Shown: positions 34,007 to 43,939 of the stretch, in pieces
Position numbering within the stretch: the first letter of the stretch is position 1
Layout of the letters: each line of letters starts with the position of its first letter
Assembly (NCBI GenBank): GCA_033850885.1
Contig: JAWWPG010000027.1
Span: 62,001-126,000, forward strand
Length of the DNA: 64,000 bases
Source of the DNA: JAWWPG01 sp033850885
GTDB taxonomy: Bacteria; Actinomycetota; Actinomycetes; Propionibacteriales; Nocardioidaceae
Direction of reading: 5' to 3'
Notes under the pieces: model-generated
What the model saw: only the letters and a program-made list of their open reading frames with translations
Told to the model about the DNA's origin: nothing
Database searches by the model: none
Made by a program: the position numbers and the translations under genes

Positions 34007-34045
34007 ATGCATTCTAAACGGACTTGTGAGGTGGCCAGCCGCTAA
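34007..34045 (+). CDS. Possible 12-residue leader peptide
   Basis: ATG-TAA frame encoding MHSKRTCEVASR, preceded by AAGGGAGGTGG (33988-33998), one of the strongest ribosome binding sites in the window. It ends 181 bases before pdxH. A second tiny frame (MDLPPA, 34055-34075) follows, inside a predicted hairpin (34058-34097). This could be an upstream ORF controlling pdxH by attenuation or translation coupling. No family is known to me; it may be chance. Confidence 0.4.
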   Translation: MHSKRTCEVASR

Positions 34046-34213
34046 CCGGCCGACCATGGATCTGCCTCCCGCTTAGACGGTGGGGGTGCCGGAATCCTTC
34101 AGGACGACGTAGCGAATCCACGTTGGCTACCCGGGCCCGCGGGTGCTGGACCGTCCATCCAGCCGCGGCTCTTGCCGTGACCAGCCCGCGGGCCTGCTCC
34201 TGCCCGCATTCGA
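34046..34213 (+). promoter_or_regulatory. Structured leader before pdxH
   Basis: After the small ORF, an imperfect hairpin can form between GGAT…GCCTCCCGC (34058-34072) and GGTGGGGGTGCC…ATCC (34079-34097). No known riboswitch consensus recognised. The rest of the 378-bp gap between the MFS start and pdxH holds nothing else I can identify. Confidence 0.35.
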
Positions 34214-34219
34214 TAGGTT
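34214..34219 (+). promoter_or_regulatory. Candidate -10 box, leaderless pdxH start
   Basis: TAGGTT, 7 bases before ATG 34227. This gives a second possible transcript besides the one starting near 33981. Confidence 0.35.
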
Positions 34220-34226
34220 CGGGTTC

Positions 34227-34880
34227 ATGACGCCGCCGCGCCGCGACATCGCCGACTGGCGCCGCGAGTACGCGGACCGAGGACTGACGCGAGATCTCCT
34301 CGGGGACGACCCCATCGCCGCCTTCCGTGGATGGTTCGCCGAGGCGGCCGAGGCCGGCCTGCACGAGCCGAACGGCATGGTCGTGTCGACGGTCGGTCCG
34401 GAGGGTCCGTCCGCGCGCATGGTGCTGCTCAAGGCACTCGACGACCGCGGCTTCGTCTTCTACACGAACTACCGCAGTCGCAAGGCGACCGAGCTCGCCG
34501 CGCAGGCCGCCTGCGCTCTGCTCTTCCCCTGGCATCCGCTCGAGCGGCAGGTGCGCGTCGAGGGCGTCGCGTCCCGGGTCAGCGCCGCGGAGTCCGACGC
34601 GTACTTCGGGACCAGGCCGCGACCGGCCCAGCTCGGCGCGCGGTCGTCGCCGCAGTCGGAGGTCGTGCCGTCGCGCCACTACCTCGAGCAGCGCTTCCTG
34701 CGTGAGGAGGAGCGGTACGCCGACCTGCCGGACGTCCCGCGGCCCGAGCACTGGGGCGGCATCGTGGTGCGGCCGCACCGGGTCGAGTTCTGGCAGGGCA
34801 GACCGGGGCGGTTGCACGACCGGTTCCGCTTCGACAGGGTCGACGACACGAGCTGGACAGTCGACCGGCTCGCCCCCTGA
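34227..34880 (+). CDS. pdxH: Pyridoxamine/pyridoxine 5'-phosphate oxidase
   Basis: 217 residues, the usual PdxH length. FMN enzyme oxidising pyridoxamine-P or pyridoxine-P to pyridoxal-P, using O2. Family blocks: RREYADRGLTRDLL at the N-terminus, EPNGMVVSTVGPEGPSARMV (near 47-66), LLKALDDRGFVFYTNYRSRK (near 67-86; FMN site), ALLFPWHPLERQVRVEG, and the C-terminal HRVEFWQGRPGRLHDRF (near 187-203), which holds the RxHDR substrate motif. It lies upstream of citrate synthase; its product PLP is the cofactor of SerC encoded two genes on. Confidence 0.95.
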   Translation: MTPPRRDIADWRREYADRGLTRDLLGDDPIAAFRGWFAEAAEAGLHEPNGMVVSTVGPEGPSARMVLLKALDDRGFVFYTNYRSRKATELAAQAACALLFPWHPLERQVRVEGVASRVSAAESDAYFGTRPRPAQLGARSSPQSEVVPSRHYLEQRFLREEERYADLPDVPRPEHWGGIVVRPHRVEFWQGRPGRLHDRFRFDRVDDTSWTVDRLAP

Positions 34881-34984
34881 CGGCGAGCTCCGTCGACGGT
34901 GACTGCCGCGCTCCCCCACATCGGGCGGCGCCATCACCGTGGGCGACAATGGGCGCGGCACACACGTCGTACGAGGAGTCGGAC

Positions 34985-36088
34985 ATGGTCGAGATCCATC
35001 ACGGCCTCGAGGGGGTCGTCGCGTTCGAGACCCAGATCGCCGAGCCCGACCGTGAAGGCTCCGCGCTGCGGTACCGCGGGGTGGACATCGAGGATCTCGT
35101 GGGACGGGTCCCGTTCGGGAACGTCTGGGGGCTGCTGGTGGACGGCAGCTACCAGCCCGGACTGCCGCCCGCCGAGCCGTACCCCATCCCGGTCCACTCC
35201 GGCGACATCCGGGTCGACGTCCAGAGCGCGATCGCGATGATCGCGCCGGCGTGGGGGATGCGCCCGCTGTACGACATCACCGACGACCAGGCGCGCGACG
35301 ACCTGGCACGCACTGCGGTGATGGCGTTGTCGTACGTCGCCCAGGCGGCGCGTGGGCTGGGCCAGCCGATGGTGCCCCAGGCACAGATCGACAGGGCGGC
35401 GACCATCACGGAGCGGTTCATGGTGCGCTGGCGTGGCGAGCCCGACCCGAAGCACGTCAGGGCGGTCGACGCGTACTGGACTTCGGCCGCAGAGCATGGC
35501 ATGAACGCCTCGACGTTCACGGCCAGGGTGGTTGCCTCGACCGGCGCCGACGTGGCCGCCAGCCTGTCGGCCGCCGTCGGGGCCATGTCGGGTCCGCTGC
35601 ATGGCGGCGCCCCTTCGCGGGTGCTGCACATGATCGACGAGGTGGAACGCCGCGGGGACGCGACCCTCTATGTCAAGGGCCTCCTCGACAAGGGCGAAAG
35701 ACTGATGGGGTTCGGGCATCGCGTCTACCGGGCCGAGGACCCGCGGGCACGCGTGCTGCGCCGCACCGCCCGCGAGCTCGGCGCCCCGCGTTACGAGGTC
35801 GCCGAAGCGCTCGAGGCAGCAGCGCTCCGGGAGCTGCGCCTGCGTCGCCCCGACCGGGTGCTCGAGACCAACGTCGAGTTCTGGGCGGCGATAATCCTCG
35901 ACTTCGCCGAGGTTCCGCCGCACATGTTCACGTCGATGTTCACCTGCGCCCGGACGGCGGGCTGGAGCGCCCACATCCTCGAGCAGAAGAGAACCGGCAG
36001 ACTGATCCGTCCGTCCGCCTACTATGCCGGTCCGCCTCCGCGACGGCCCGACGCGGTCGAGGGCTGGAACCCGGGCTGGGCCGACTAG
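34985..36088 (+). CDS. Citrate synthase (short actinobacterial type)
   Basis: 367 residues from ATG 34985 with GAGGAG upstream. It condenses acetyl-CoA with oxaloacetate. Catalytic signatures: GPLHGGAPS (His near 216), MGFGHRVYRAEDPRA (His near 246, citrate-synthase signature) and NVEFWAAIILD (Asp near 307). The N-terminus GLEGVVAFETQIAEPDREG is characteristic of the second, shorter citrate synthase of mycobacteria and streptomycetes rather than the classic GltA. 2-Methylcitrate synthase activity cannot be excluded. It ends 13 bases before serC. Confidence 0.92.
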   Translation: MVEIHHGLEGVVAFETQIAEPDREGSALRYRGVDIEDLVGRVPFGNVWGLLVDGSYQPGLPPAEPYPIPVHSGDIRVDVQSAIAMIAPAWGMRPLYDITDDQARDDLARTAVMALSYVAQAARGLGQPMVPQAQIDRAATITERFMVRWRGEPDPKHVRAVDAYWTSAAEHGMNASTFTARVVASTGADVAASLSAAVGAMSGPLHGGAPSRVLHMIDEVERRGDATLYVKGLLDKGERLMGFGHRVYRAEDPRARVLRRTARELGAPRYEVAEALEAAALRELRLRRPDRVLETNVEFWAAIILDFAEVPPHMFTSMFTCARTAGWSAHILEQKRTGRLIRPSAYYAGPPPRRPDAVEGWNPGWAD

Positions 36089-36101
36089 CGAAAGGCACTC
36101 C

Positions 36102-37223
36102 ATGTCTGACCTGAGAATTCCTTCCGAGCTTCTCCCCCACGACGGCCGCTTCGGGTCCGGCCCGAGCAAGGTCCGCGTGGAGGCAGTCGAGGCGTTGGTG
36201 GCAACGGGTACGACGTACCTGGGCACCTCACACCGACAACAGCCGGTCCGCTCCCTCGTCGGGCGGGTGCGCGAGGGGATGTCCGACCTGTTCTCGATGC
36301 CCGAGGGTTACCAGGTGGTGCTCGGCAACGGCGGCGCGACGGCGTTCTGGGATGTGGCCGCGTTCAGCCTCGTCAGGAACAAGAGCCAACATCTTTCGTT
36401 CGGCGAGTTCTCCTCCAAGTTCACGACGGCCGTACGGACGACTCCGTTCCTCGACGAGCCGACGGTCTTCACCGCAGAGCCGGGGAGCAGGCCGGAGACC
36501 AAGGCGGAGGTGGGGGTCGACGCCTACGCGTGGCCGCACAACGAGACGTCGACTGGTGTGATGGCCCCCGTGTCCCGGGTGCCGGGGTCGGACGATGACG
36601 CCGTCGTCCTCATCGATGCCACCTCGGGCGCGGGCGGTCTTCCCGTCGACGTCAGCGAGACCGATGTCTACTACTTCGCTCCCCAGAAGTCGTTCGCCGC
36701 GGACGGCGGTCTGTGGCTGGCGCTGATGTCGCCGCGCGCCGTGGACCGGGTCGCTCGGATCAAAGACAGCGACCGATGGATACCCGCCTTCCTCGACCTG
36801 CAGACCGCGATCGACAACTCGATGCTCGAACAGACCTACAACACCCCGTCGCTGGCCACGTTGTTCCTGCTGGCCGACCAGGTCGACTGGTTGAACGGAC
36901 TGGGCGGGCTCCGGGGCGCCGTCGAACGGACCACGGCCTCATCGACCGCGCTGTACACGTGGGCCGACGAGTCGGAGTACGCCACCCCGTTCGTGGCCGA
37001 CCCCGCGAACCGCTCGCTGGTCGTCGGCACGATCGACTTCTCCGACGATGTCGACGCCGCGCAGGTGGCGAAGACCCTGCGGGCCAACGGCATCGTCGAC
37101 ACCGAGCCTTACCGCAAGCTCGGCCGCAACCAGCTCCGGGTTGCGATGTTCCCGGCGGTCGACCCTGAGGACGTCGTCGCCCTGACGGGGTGCATCGACT
37201 GGGTGATCGGGCAGACCAGCTGA
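36102..37223 (+). CDS. serC: Phosphoserine aminotransferase
   Basis: 373 residues from ATG 36102 with AAAGG upstream. PLP enzyme converting 3-phosphohydroxypyruvate to phosphoserine in serine synthesis. Marks: DGRFGSGPSKVR at the N-terminus, GNGGATAFWDVA near 73-84, SDVYYFAPQKSFAADGG-like segment (here TDVYYFAPQKSFAADGG) with the PLP-lysine near 198, and a C-terminal LGRNQLRVAMFPAVDPED. It belongs to the mycobacterial-type SerC subgroup. Probably cotranscribed with citrate synthase. Confidence 0.93.
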   Translation: MSDLRIPSELLPHDGRFGSGPSKVRVEAVEALVATGTTYLGTSHRQQPVRSLVGRVREGMSDLFSMPEGYQVVLGNGGATAFWDVAAFSLVRNKSQHLSFGEFSSKFTTAVRTTPFLDEPTVFTAEPGSRPETKAEVGVDAYAWPHNETSTGVMAPVSRVPGSDDDAVVLIDATSGAGGLPVDVSETDVYYFAPQKSFAADGGLWLALMSPRAVDRVARIKDSDRWIPAFLDLQTAIDNSMLEQTYNTPSLATLFLLADQVDWLNGLGGLRGAVERTTASSTALYTWADESEYATPFVADPANRSLVVGTIDFSDDVDAAQVAKTLRANGIVDTEPYRKLGRNQLRVAMFPAVDPEDVVALTGCIDWVIGQTS

Positions 37224-37267
37224 ATCCACTGGTGCCCGCACGGTCACTCACTCGAGTCCCTGAACCC

Positions 37268-38386
37268 TCAAGGCACTCCGGCGGCGGGAGGCGAGGGCTC
37301 GGCGGGAGGTGCCGGCCGGCGACGGCGACGGCGAGTCGATACCGCGGCAACCACGACGACCAGCACCGCGGTGCCAACGCCGCCCAGCGCTACCACCCAC
37401 CCCGACGGCCCATGGTCCTGGGCCGTGGCTTTCGGTCCATGCTCAACTTGATGCACCGCTGTCGGTGGTGTCGGGCTCGTCGCTGGGGCAGTGTGCGGCA
37501 CCCGCGGTGCCTGCCCGGTCTTTTCGACAAGCGCCGCCGCCGCCTTGTCCAGGGGCACGTCCCAGACCGGGGAGTCGACGCCTTCGCTGCCGACCCAGAC
37601 GGAGGTCTGCCCGGGCACGGCCGAGATCGACTCGCCCTGTTGCTCGGTCGGCAGCGTGAACGACGTCTGTACGTGCCACGACGGATAGCGGTAGACGACC
37701 GCGTTGTAGTACGTCCGGACGACGACCGCCCGGGCGCCGGGCAGGAACGCCGCGTCGGTGGCGATGGTCGGCGCTGCGGCGACCCGCGTGAGAGCGGCCG
37801 TCGGCGCCGAGAAGACATCGGGCCCGGTCGCGTAGACGTGGGCGTCAACCTCCTTGCTCACAACGAACACTCGGCCGGTCCGCGCGTCGTAGAGCACGGA
37901 CTCCGCGTTGTGTGGTCCGTCCGGGTACGTGAGGGTGACCTTCTCCGGCGTCACCGTGAAGTCGCCCGCCTTGGGCTGCGGGATGCGGTAGATCTGGACG
38001 CTGCCACGCACCGCGTGGTTGTCTCCGATGTCGGCCACCACCAAGGAGCCGTCCGACCCGCTGGACATCGCTTCCACGTCCACGGGGTCCACCCCGGCCA
38101 TTGTCGTCGTACCGACCAGGCGACCGTGATGGTCGAGGACATAGACGAACGGCCCGTCCCCGGAGTCGTTCGCCGTGTATACCAGCCGCGGGTGGGCGGT
38201 GCTGACGACGAGCGAGCTCGACTCGTTGATTCGCGCTGAGTGGATCCTGAAGATGACGTGCGGTTGGCGGGTTGCGCTCAGATACGTCGGAGCCGCCCGC
38301 GCGTACGACCACGACGCGGCAGAGACCAGGACGGCGGCACCAAGGACGACCCCCCAGGGGCGCAGTCGCGCCCACCTCTGCCCCAT
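37268..38386 (-). CDS. Exported beta-propeller protein with C-terminal membrane anchor
   Basis: 372 residues; its ATG shares bases with the stop of the upstream methyltransferase (TGATG), so it is translationally coupled. A signal/anchor helix at about 11-32 (WGVVLGAAVLVSAASWSYA) precedes a 6-7 bladed propeller-like region (about 40-275: HPRLVYTANDSGDGPFVYVL, GSLVVADIGDNHAVRGSVQIY, NAESVLYDARTGRVFVVSKE). A Thr/Pro linker, a second helix (WVVALGGVGTAVLVVVVAAV) and an Arg-rich tail end the protein. It should face the outside. Function unknown; similar proteins bind ions or ligands or are esterase-like. Confidence 0.75.
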   Translation of the reverse strand: MGQRWARLRPWGVVLGAAVLVSAASWSYARAAPTYLSATRQPHVIFRIHSARINESSSLVVSTAHPRLVYTANDSGDGPFVYVLDHHGRLVGTTTMAGVDPVDVEAMSSGSDGSLVVADIGDNHAVRGSVQIYRIPQPKAGDFTVTPEKVTLTYPDGPHNAESVLYDARTGRVFVVSKEVDAHVYATGPDVFSAPTAALTRVAAAPTIATDAAFLPGARAVVVRTYYNAVVYRYPSWHVQTSFTLPTEQQGESISAVPGQTSVWVGSEGVDSPVWDVPLDKAAAALVEKTGQAPRVPHTAPATSPTPPTAVHQVEHGPKATAQDHGPSGWVVALGGVGTAVLVVVVAAVSTRRRRRRPAPPAEPSPPAAGVP

Positions 38387-39645
38387 CACCCCGGCTTCGC
38401 GCGCAGGTCGGGGATGGAGTCGCGCAGCAACAGCTCGAGGGCGGGAGTGACCTGCCACTGGTTGACCAGATCGCGGTAGGCGTCCCAGGCGGAAGCGTCG
38501 CCCGTCGCACCCGTCCGAACCGCCCTGATGAGGGCGTTGCGGGGCGTGTGCCGTGAGTCGACGAACTCGATGACCTCGACGCGGTACCCGACCAACCGCA
38601 GGAGAGCCGCTCGAAGTGCGTCGGTGAGCACGTCAGCGAGTCGTTCTCGGAGGATCCCGTGCCGGGTCACCAGCCGGTAGGGCGGAGGTGTCGACCCGAC
38701 GGTCAGCTGGCGCGCAATGTCGTGGTGGCAGCACGGCGCCGCGACCACCACCGGGGTCCGCCATTCGACTGCGCGAGCCAGTGCCTCATCCGTCGCCGTG
38801 TCGCAGGCATGAAGGGCGAGCGCGAGGTCCGGCGGCTCGGACAGGGCGATGTCGCCGATGGTCCCCCTGACGAACGTGACCGTGTCGCTGACGCCCAGCT
38901 CGGCAGCCACGGACGTGTTGTGCATCAGCGCCTGCGGCTTGATGTCGACGCCGGTCATCGCGACGGGGAGCCGACGGACCGCCGTCAGGTAGCGGAAGCC
39001 GGCGAATGTGAGATACGCGTTGCCGCACCCGAGGTCGACCACGCGCAGCGGACTGCCCTCGCTGAGGCGCGACCCGGGTCCCAGGGACACGGCGTCGTCG
39101 ATCAGCGGGTCGATGGCCGCGAGGAAGTCCTGCACCTGGCGGAACTTCGCCGTCCTGGTGGGTTTGACCCTGCCGTCGCTGGTCGTCACGCCGAGGAGGC
39201 TGAAGAGCGGGTCGTGCTCGTCGAGCCGCCGCCGCTTGGCGCGGTCGTGGCGATGGTCGGGCCCGAGGGTCGCGTCGTCGTTGGCCTTGCTGGTGACGTG
39301 CAGCAGGGGCCGTCCCTTCTTGGTGACGCGGAGCTGGAGGGTCTCGGCCCGCGTCTCCACATGCCAGTTGGCATAGCCCGAGGCGAGCAGGTCGTCGACG
39401 ACCTGCTCGCCTTCGGCATGGATGTCGTGGTTGCGGGTGAAAGCCTGCGTGTCGTCGTACGACGTCACCTGCAACCGCAGGCCGGCCAACAGGTCGACGT
39501 AGCGCACCTCGACTCGACGGAAGGCGAGCGCCGCCCCCCGCTGTCGCCCCGACCCGACTGCTCCCACCAACCCGTCGACGTCGAGCAGCGCTGAGCGCAC
39601 CCGCTCCCACGGTCCGGGGCCCACCTCCGGCGCCAGCGTTGTCAT
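38386..39645 (-). CDS. SAM-dependent methyltransferase (PF13679 type)
   Basis: 419 residues from the ATG starting MTTLAPEVG. The N-terminal half (about 1-165) is a family-specific domain with RKKGRPLL-like basic segments. The methyltransferase core has motif I VVDLGCGNAYLTF near 196-208, an acidic ligand in GVDIKPQALMHN, LALALHACDTATDEAL near 264-279 and APCCHHDI near 290-297. The HACD…PCCH pattern typifies the PF13679 methyltransferases (GSTCD-like), which are thought to act on RNA or protein. Coupled to the beta-propeller gene downstream and preceded by a 27-residue membrane peptide gene. Confidence 0.82.
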   Translation of the reverse strand: MTTLAPEVGPGPWERVRSALLDVDGLVGAVGSGRQRGAALAFRRVEVRYVDLLAGLRLQVTSYDDTQAFTRNHDIHAEGEQVVDDLLASGYANWHVETRAETLQLRVTKKGRPLLHVTSKANDDATLGPDHRHDRAKRRRLDEHDPLFSLLGVTTSDGRVKPTRTAKFRQVQDFLAAIDPLIDDAVSLGPGSRLSEGSPLRVVDLGCGNAYLTFAGFRYLTAVRRLPVAMTGVDIKPQALMHNTSVAAELGVSDTVTFVRGTIGDIALSEPPDLALALHACDTATDEALARAVEWRTPVVVAAPCCHHDIARQLTVGSTPPPYRLVTRHGILRERLADVLTDALRAALLRLVGYRVEVIEFVDSRHTPRNALIRAVRTGATGDASAWDAYRDLVNQWQVTPALELLLRDSIPDLRAKPG

Positions 39646-39649
39646 GGTC

Positions 39650-39733
39650 CTAGGCGAAGGCAGCCACGACCACGATGACCAGCAGCAGGAGCAGGGCACC
39701 GGGGATGACGAGCCGACGGTAGCGGGGATGCAT
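39650..39733 (-). CDS. Small membrane protein, 27 residues
   Basis: Encodes MHPRYRRLVIPGALLLLLVI VVVAAFA: a basic N-terminus and a single Leu/Val helix. It ends 4 bases before the methyltransferase ATG and begins 11 bases after the stop of the MDMPI-like gene, so it sits inside an operon. The compact spacing and topology (positive-inside, one helix) support a real small protein. Function unknown. Confidence 0.5.
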   Translation of the reverse strand: MHPRYRRLVIPGALLLLLVIVVVAAFA

Positions 39734-39744
39734 TTGGGCCGAGG

Positions 39745-40497
39745 CTACCCCGTGCATTCCGCGAGCCTCGCCCGGAACTCTCTGGCGACATCCGGGTCGC
39801 CCGAGGTCTCGACCCGATCGTCGCCGACCCGCCCCCACAGCCAGAGGAAGACGGACTGCGGGTCTCCTGAGATCGTTGCCGCGGCGGGAGACGACTCATC
39901 CTCGGCGACGGTGGCGCTCTTCGAGGAGACGCTGCTGAGCCAGCGCCGGCCGCCCGACTCCACGGCCACGGCCGCGTCGAGCGGATGCTCGGTGGTCACC
40001 CTTCCCGCCCACCACGGGCCTGCGAGCATGACGCGCAGAACCTCGTCGATGCCGTCGACGGCAAGGTCCTGCGGGATCGGGGTGACGTCGTCGTGGGCGG
40101 TTTCACCGTCGTGGCGATGAATCGCGACCTCCAGTGCCATCCGCCTCACCCAGAACCCGATGGTCGAGTCGTCGGCGGAGAACGTGGTCGTCTGCTCGCC
40201 GGGGTCGTGAGCCGCGAACTCGGCGAACAGGTGCGACTTCGCATCGACCAGTGCCGAGACCGGTGCCTGCTCGACCAGGTCGGCGGGCGGCCACGGCGAC
40301 GGCCAGCCGTTGTCAGCCATCACCCGCACCTTGTGCTCGTAGACCTGGGCGACGTGGGAGACCACATCCGCGACCTTCCAGCCCGGACAGCGCGGCACCT
40401 CGGCCTCGAGGCCTCGCCCTGCCATGGTGAGCAACCGCTCGGTGTCCGCGTCGATGGACTCGAAATACTCCTGCGGTTCCAGCCGCGTTGTCGTCAT
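39745..40497 (-). CDS. Maleylpyruvate isomerase family (mycothiol-dependent type) protein
   Basis: 250 residues from ATG 40497, overlapping the upstream MFS gene by ATGA. The N-terminal DinB-like bundle has PRCPGWKVADVVSHVAQVYE near 35-54 (the W.V.D…H pattern of the TIGR03083/MDMPI-N family) and ALEVAIHRHDGE near 120-131 with the further His ligands. A C-terminal MDMPI-C/SCP-like domain covers about 160-250. Members use mycothiol and a metal; most substrates are unknown. The operon with an exporter and MarR regulator suggests detoxification of a thiol-reactive compound. Confidence 0.82.
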   Translation of the reverse strand: MTTTRLEPQEYFESIDADTERLLTMAGRGLEAEVPRCPGWKVADVVSHVAQVYEHKVRVMADNGWPSPWPPADLVEQAPVSALVDAKSHLFAEFAAHDPGEQTTTFSADDSTIGFWVRRMALEVAIHRHDGETAHDDVTPIPQDLAVDGIDEVLRVMLAGPWWAGRVTTEHPLDAAVAVESGGRRWLSSVSSKSATVAEDESSPAAATISGDPQSVFLWLWGRVGDDRVETSGDPDVAREFRARLAECTG

Positions 40498-41750
40498 GCC
40501 GCTATCTTGGCAGGCAGTCCCGACAGTTCCCGTACGTCGAGATGCTGCTTCCTCACCAACCAGACGGTGGCCAGCACGACCGCGATGCCCGTGCACAATC
40601 CGCCCCCGAGCAGCGTCCAGCGAGCGCCGAACGTCTGGCCGATCCAGCCGACGATCGGCGCGCCGACCGGCGTACCACCCATCAGCGTCATCATGTACAG
40701 CGCGACGACTCGACCTCTGATCTCGGGCGCGACGGAGAGCTGGACGACGGTCTGCAGCGAGTTGAGCATGGTGAGGGAGGTGATCCCCAAGACGGGGAGC
40801 CAGGCCGCGAAGAGCAGGTACGACGGCATCAGGCCGGCCACGATCTCGGCCATCGCAAAGGAGAAAGCCGCGAGGACGAGAAGCTTGCGGCGCGGGTAGC
40901 CACGCCTGGCCGCGAGCAGGGCTCCCGTCAGGGAGCCGACCGCCATGATCGACCCCAGGACGCCGTACTCACCCGCGCCCTTGTGGAACACGCCGGTCGC
41001 CATCAGGGCGGAGGTCATCTGGAAGTTCAGCCCGAACGTCCCCGCGAAGAACGCGACGATGAACACGAAGACAAGATCCGGGCTGCTTCGGACGTAGTTC
41101 AGTCCTTCCCGGAGGGCGCCCTTGGCTCGCTCGAGCGGGATCACGGAGTTGAGCTCCGAAGCACGCATCGCCTTCAGGGATGCGATCACCGCGAGATAGC
41201 TCATCGCGTTCACCAGGATCACGGTGCCGGTGGCCGAGACCCCGGAGCCGAGAGCCGCGATCAGCAGCCCAGCCAGGCCGGGGCCGATGATCCGGCCGAC
41301 GTTGAAGGAGGCGGAGTTGAGGCCGACCGCGTTGGGAAGGATGTCCCTGCCCACCATGTCGACCACGAAGGACTGTCTGGCCGGCGTGTCGAAGGCCGTC
41401 CCGAGCCCGAACAACAGGGCCAGCAGGTAGACGTGCCAGGGCTGGACCACCCCAGTGACGGCGAGCACGCCCAGCACACCGGCGGTGACCGCCAGCGAGC
41501 ACTGGGTGATGACCAGCAGCCGGAGCTTGGAGTAGCGGTCCGCGATCAGCCCCGCGTACGGCGTCGCGAGGAGGAACGGCAGGAACTGCAGGCCCGTCGT
41601 GATGCCGAGCGCGCTGCCCGAGTGCGTGAGCTGGAGCACCAGCCAGTCCTGGGCGACCCGCTGCATCCAGGTGCCGGTGTTGCTGACGAGTCCGCCCATC
41701 CAGTAGAGGCGGTAGTTGCGGACGGACAGGGCTTCGAACGTAGGGCTCAT
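40494..41750 (-). CDS. MFS transporter, MarR-linked exporter
   Basis: 418 residues, 12 helices, MFS_3/EntS-like: LSVRNYRLYWMGGLVSNTGT, MQRVAQDWLVLQLT, a GLIADRYSKLRLL loop, and FDTPARQSFVVDMV typical of this group. It begins within the MarR stop (ATGA 41747-41750) and overlaps the MDMPI-like gene by ATGA, so all three are translated together. A probable exporter of a toxic or antibiotic compound whose ligand is sensed by the MarR protein. Confidence 0.9.
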   Translation of the reverse strand: MSPTFEALSVRNYRLYWMGGLVSNTGTWMQRVAQDWLVLQLTHSGSALGITTGLQFLPFLLATPYAGLIADRYSKLRLLVITQCSLAVTAGVLGVLAVTGVVQPWHVYLLALLFGLGTAFDTPARQSFVVDMVGRDILPNAVGLNSASFNVGRIIGPGLAGLLIAALGSGVSATGTVILVNAMSYLAVIASLKAMRASELNSVIPLERAKGALREGLNYVRSSPDLVFVFIVAFFAGTFGLNFQMTSALMATGVFHKGAGEYGVLGSIMAVGSLTGALLAARRGYPRRKLLVLAAFSFAMAEIVAGLMPSYLLFAAWLPVLGITSLTMLNSLQTVVQLSVAPEIRGRVVALYMMTLMGGTPVGAPIVGWIGQTFGARWTLLGGGLCTGIAVVLATVWLVRKQHLDVRELSGLPAKIAA

Positions 41751-42196
41751 GCGCGGGAGAGCAGCTCCAGGATCGGGGCGGCGTCCCGAAGGACCTGGCG
41801 CTGTGCCGGAGTCAGCTCACACAGACGCCGATGGAGCCACACCTCTTTGCGACGTCGCGACTCCTCGATCACCTCGTCAGCCGCCTCGGTGAGCGAGGTC
41901 ACCACGACCCGACGGTCGGACTCCTTGGTCTCGCGCTGCACCAAACCCTTGTCGACGAGGGAGTTGACCGTGCGGGTCATCGAGGGGGGCTGCACCCTCT
42001 CCTCGGCGGCAAGGTCGCCGATGGTCAGCGGGCCTGACCTCGCCAGGGTGAACAACACGGCGAGCTGGTTGAAGCTCAGGTCCTCGCTCTGCTCGCGCTC
42101 GTTTCTCATCCGCCGCGACAGGCGCATCACTGACACCCGGAGCGCACTTGCCAAACCGGTATTGGTCCGAGACTGGGCGGCTACGTGGGCTGGCAT
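41747..42196 (-). CDS. MarR-family transcriptional regulator
   Basis: 149 residues. The winged helix (about 50-108) reads FNQLAVLFTLARSGPLTIGD, then EERVQPPSMTRTVNSLVDKG with the wing RETKESDRRVVVTSL. Flanking helices form the dimer interface. It heads a three-gene operon (regulator, MFS exporter, MDMPI-like enzyme) and probably represses it through TTAGC-CTC-GCTAA located in its promoter. The start ATG is 7 bases after TACACT. Confidence 0.9.
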   Translation of the reverse strand: MPAHVAAQSRTNTGLASALRVSVMRLSRRMRNEREQSEDLSFNQLAVLFTLARSGPLTIGDLAAEERVQPPSMTRTVNSLVDKGLVQRETKESDRRVVVTSLTEAADEVIEESRRRKEVWLHRRLCELTPAQRQVLRDAAPILELLSRA

Positions 42197-42203
42197 GGCC
42201 TCC

Positions 42204-42231
42204 AGTGTATCTCGTTAGCCTCGCTAAGTAA
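42204..42231 (-). promoter_or_regulatory. MarR operon promoter and operator
   Basis: On the minus strand: TTACTT (-35, 42226-42231), a 16-bp spacer and TACACT (-10, 42204-42209). The perfect inverted repeat TTAGC-CTC-GCTAA (42215-42227) fills the spacer, placing a bound MarR dimer over the promoter. Confidence 0.65.
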
Positions 42232-42302
42232 ATTCGGAGATGCTTGCGCCAGCCGAAACCACCCCGTGTCGGCCGGCGATGTCCCTGCGGCCTGGGACGA
42301 GC

Positions 42303-43799
<1,497 letters not shown>

Positions 43800-43805
43800 A
43801 GAGGG

Positions 43806-43811
43806 AGATTA
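43806..43811 (-). promoter_or_regulatory. Candidate -10 box, leaderless permease gene
   Basis: TAATCT on the minus strand, 6 bases before GTG 43799. Confidence 0.5.
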
Positions 43812-43939
43812 GTGGGCTGGCCGTCGGCCTGCCAGACTTCCTGCGATCCGATCCAACTGCCGTCAGGCTCGCTCAGAGGGACTTCGGGTCAGGTTCGACG
43901 CGGCGCCGGCCGCATAGCGGTGGTCGTAGGGTGGTCACT

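Noticed and set aside
40488..42218. Long plus-strand frame of 576 codons
   Set aside because: Arg/Glu/Asp/Gln-rich shadow of the MFS and MarR genes on the minus strand, without any domain.
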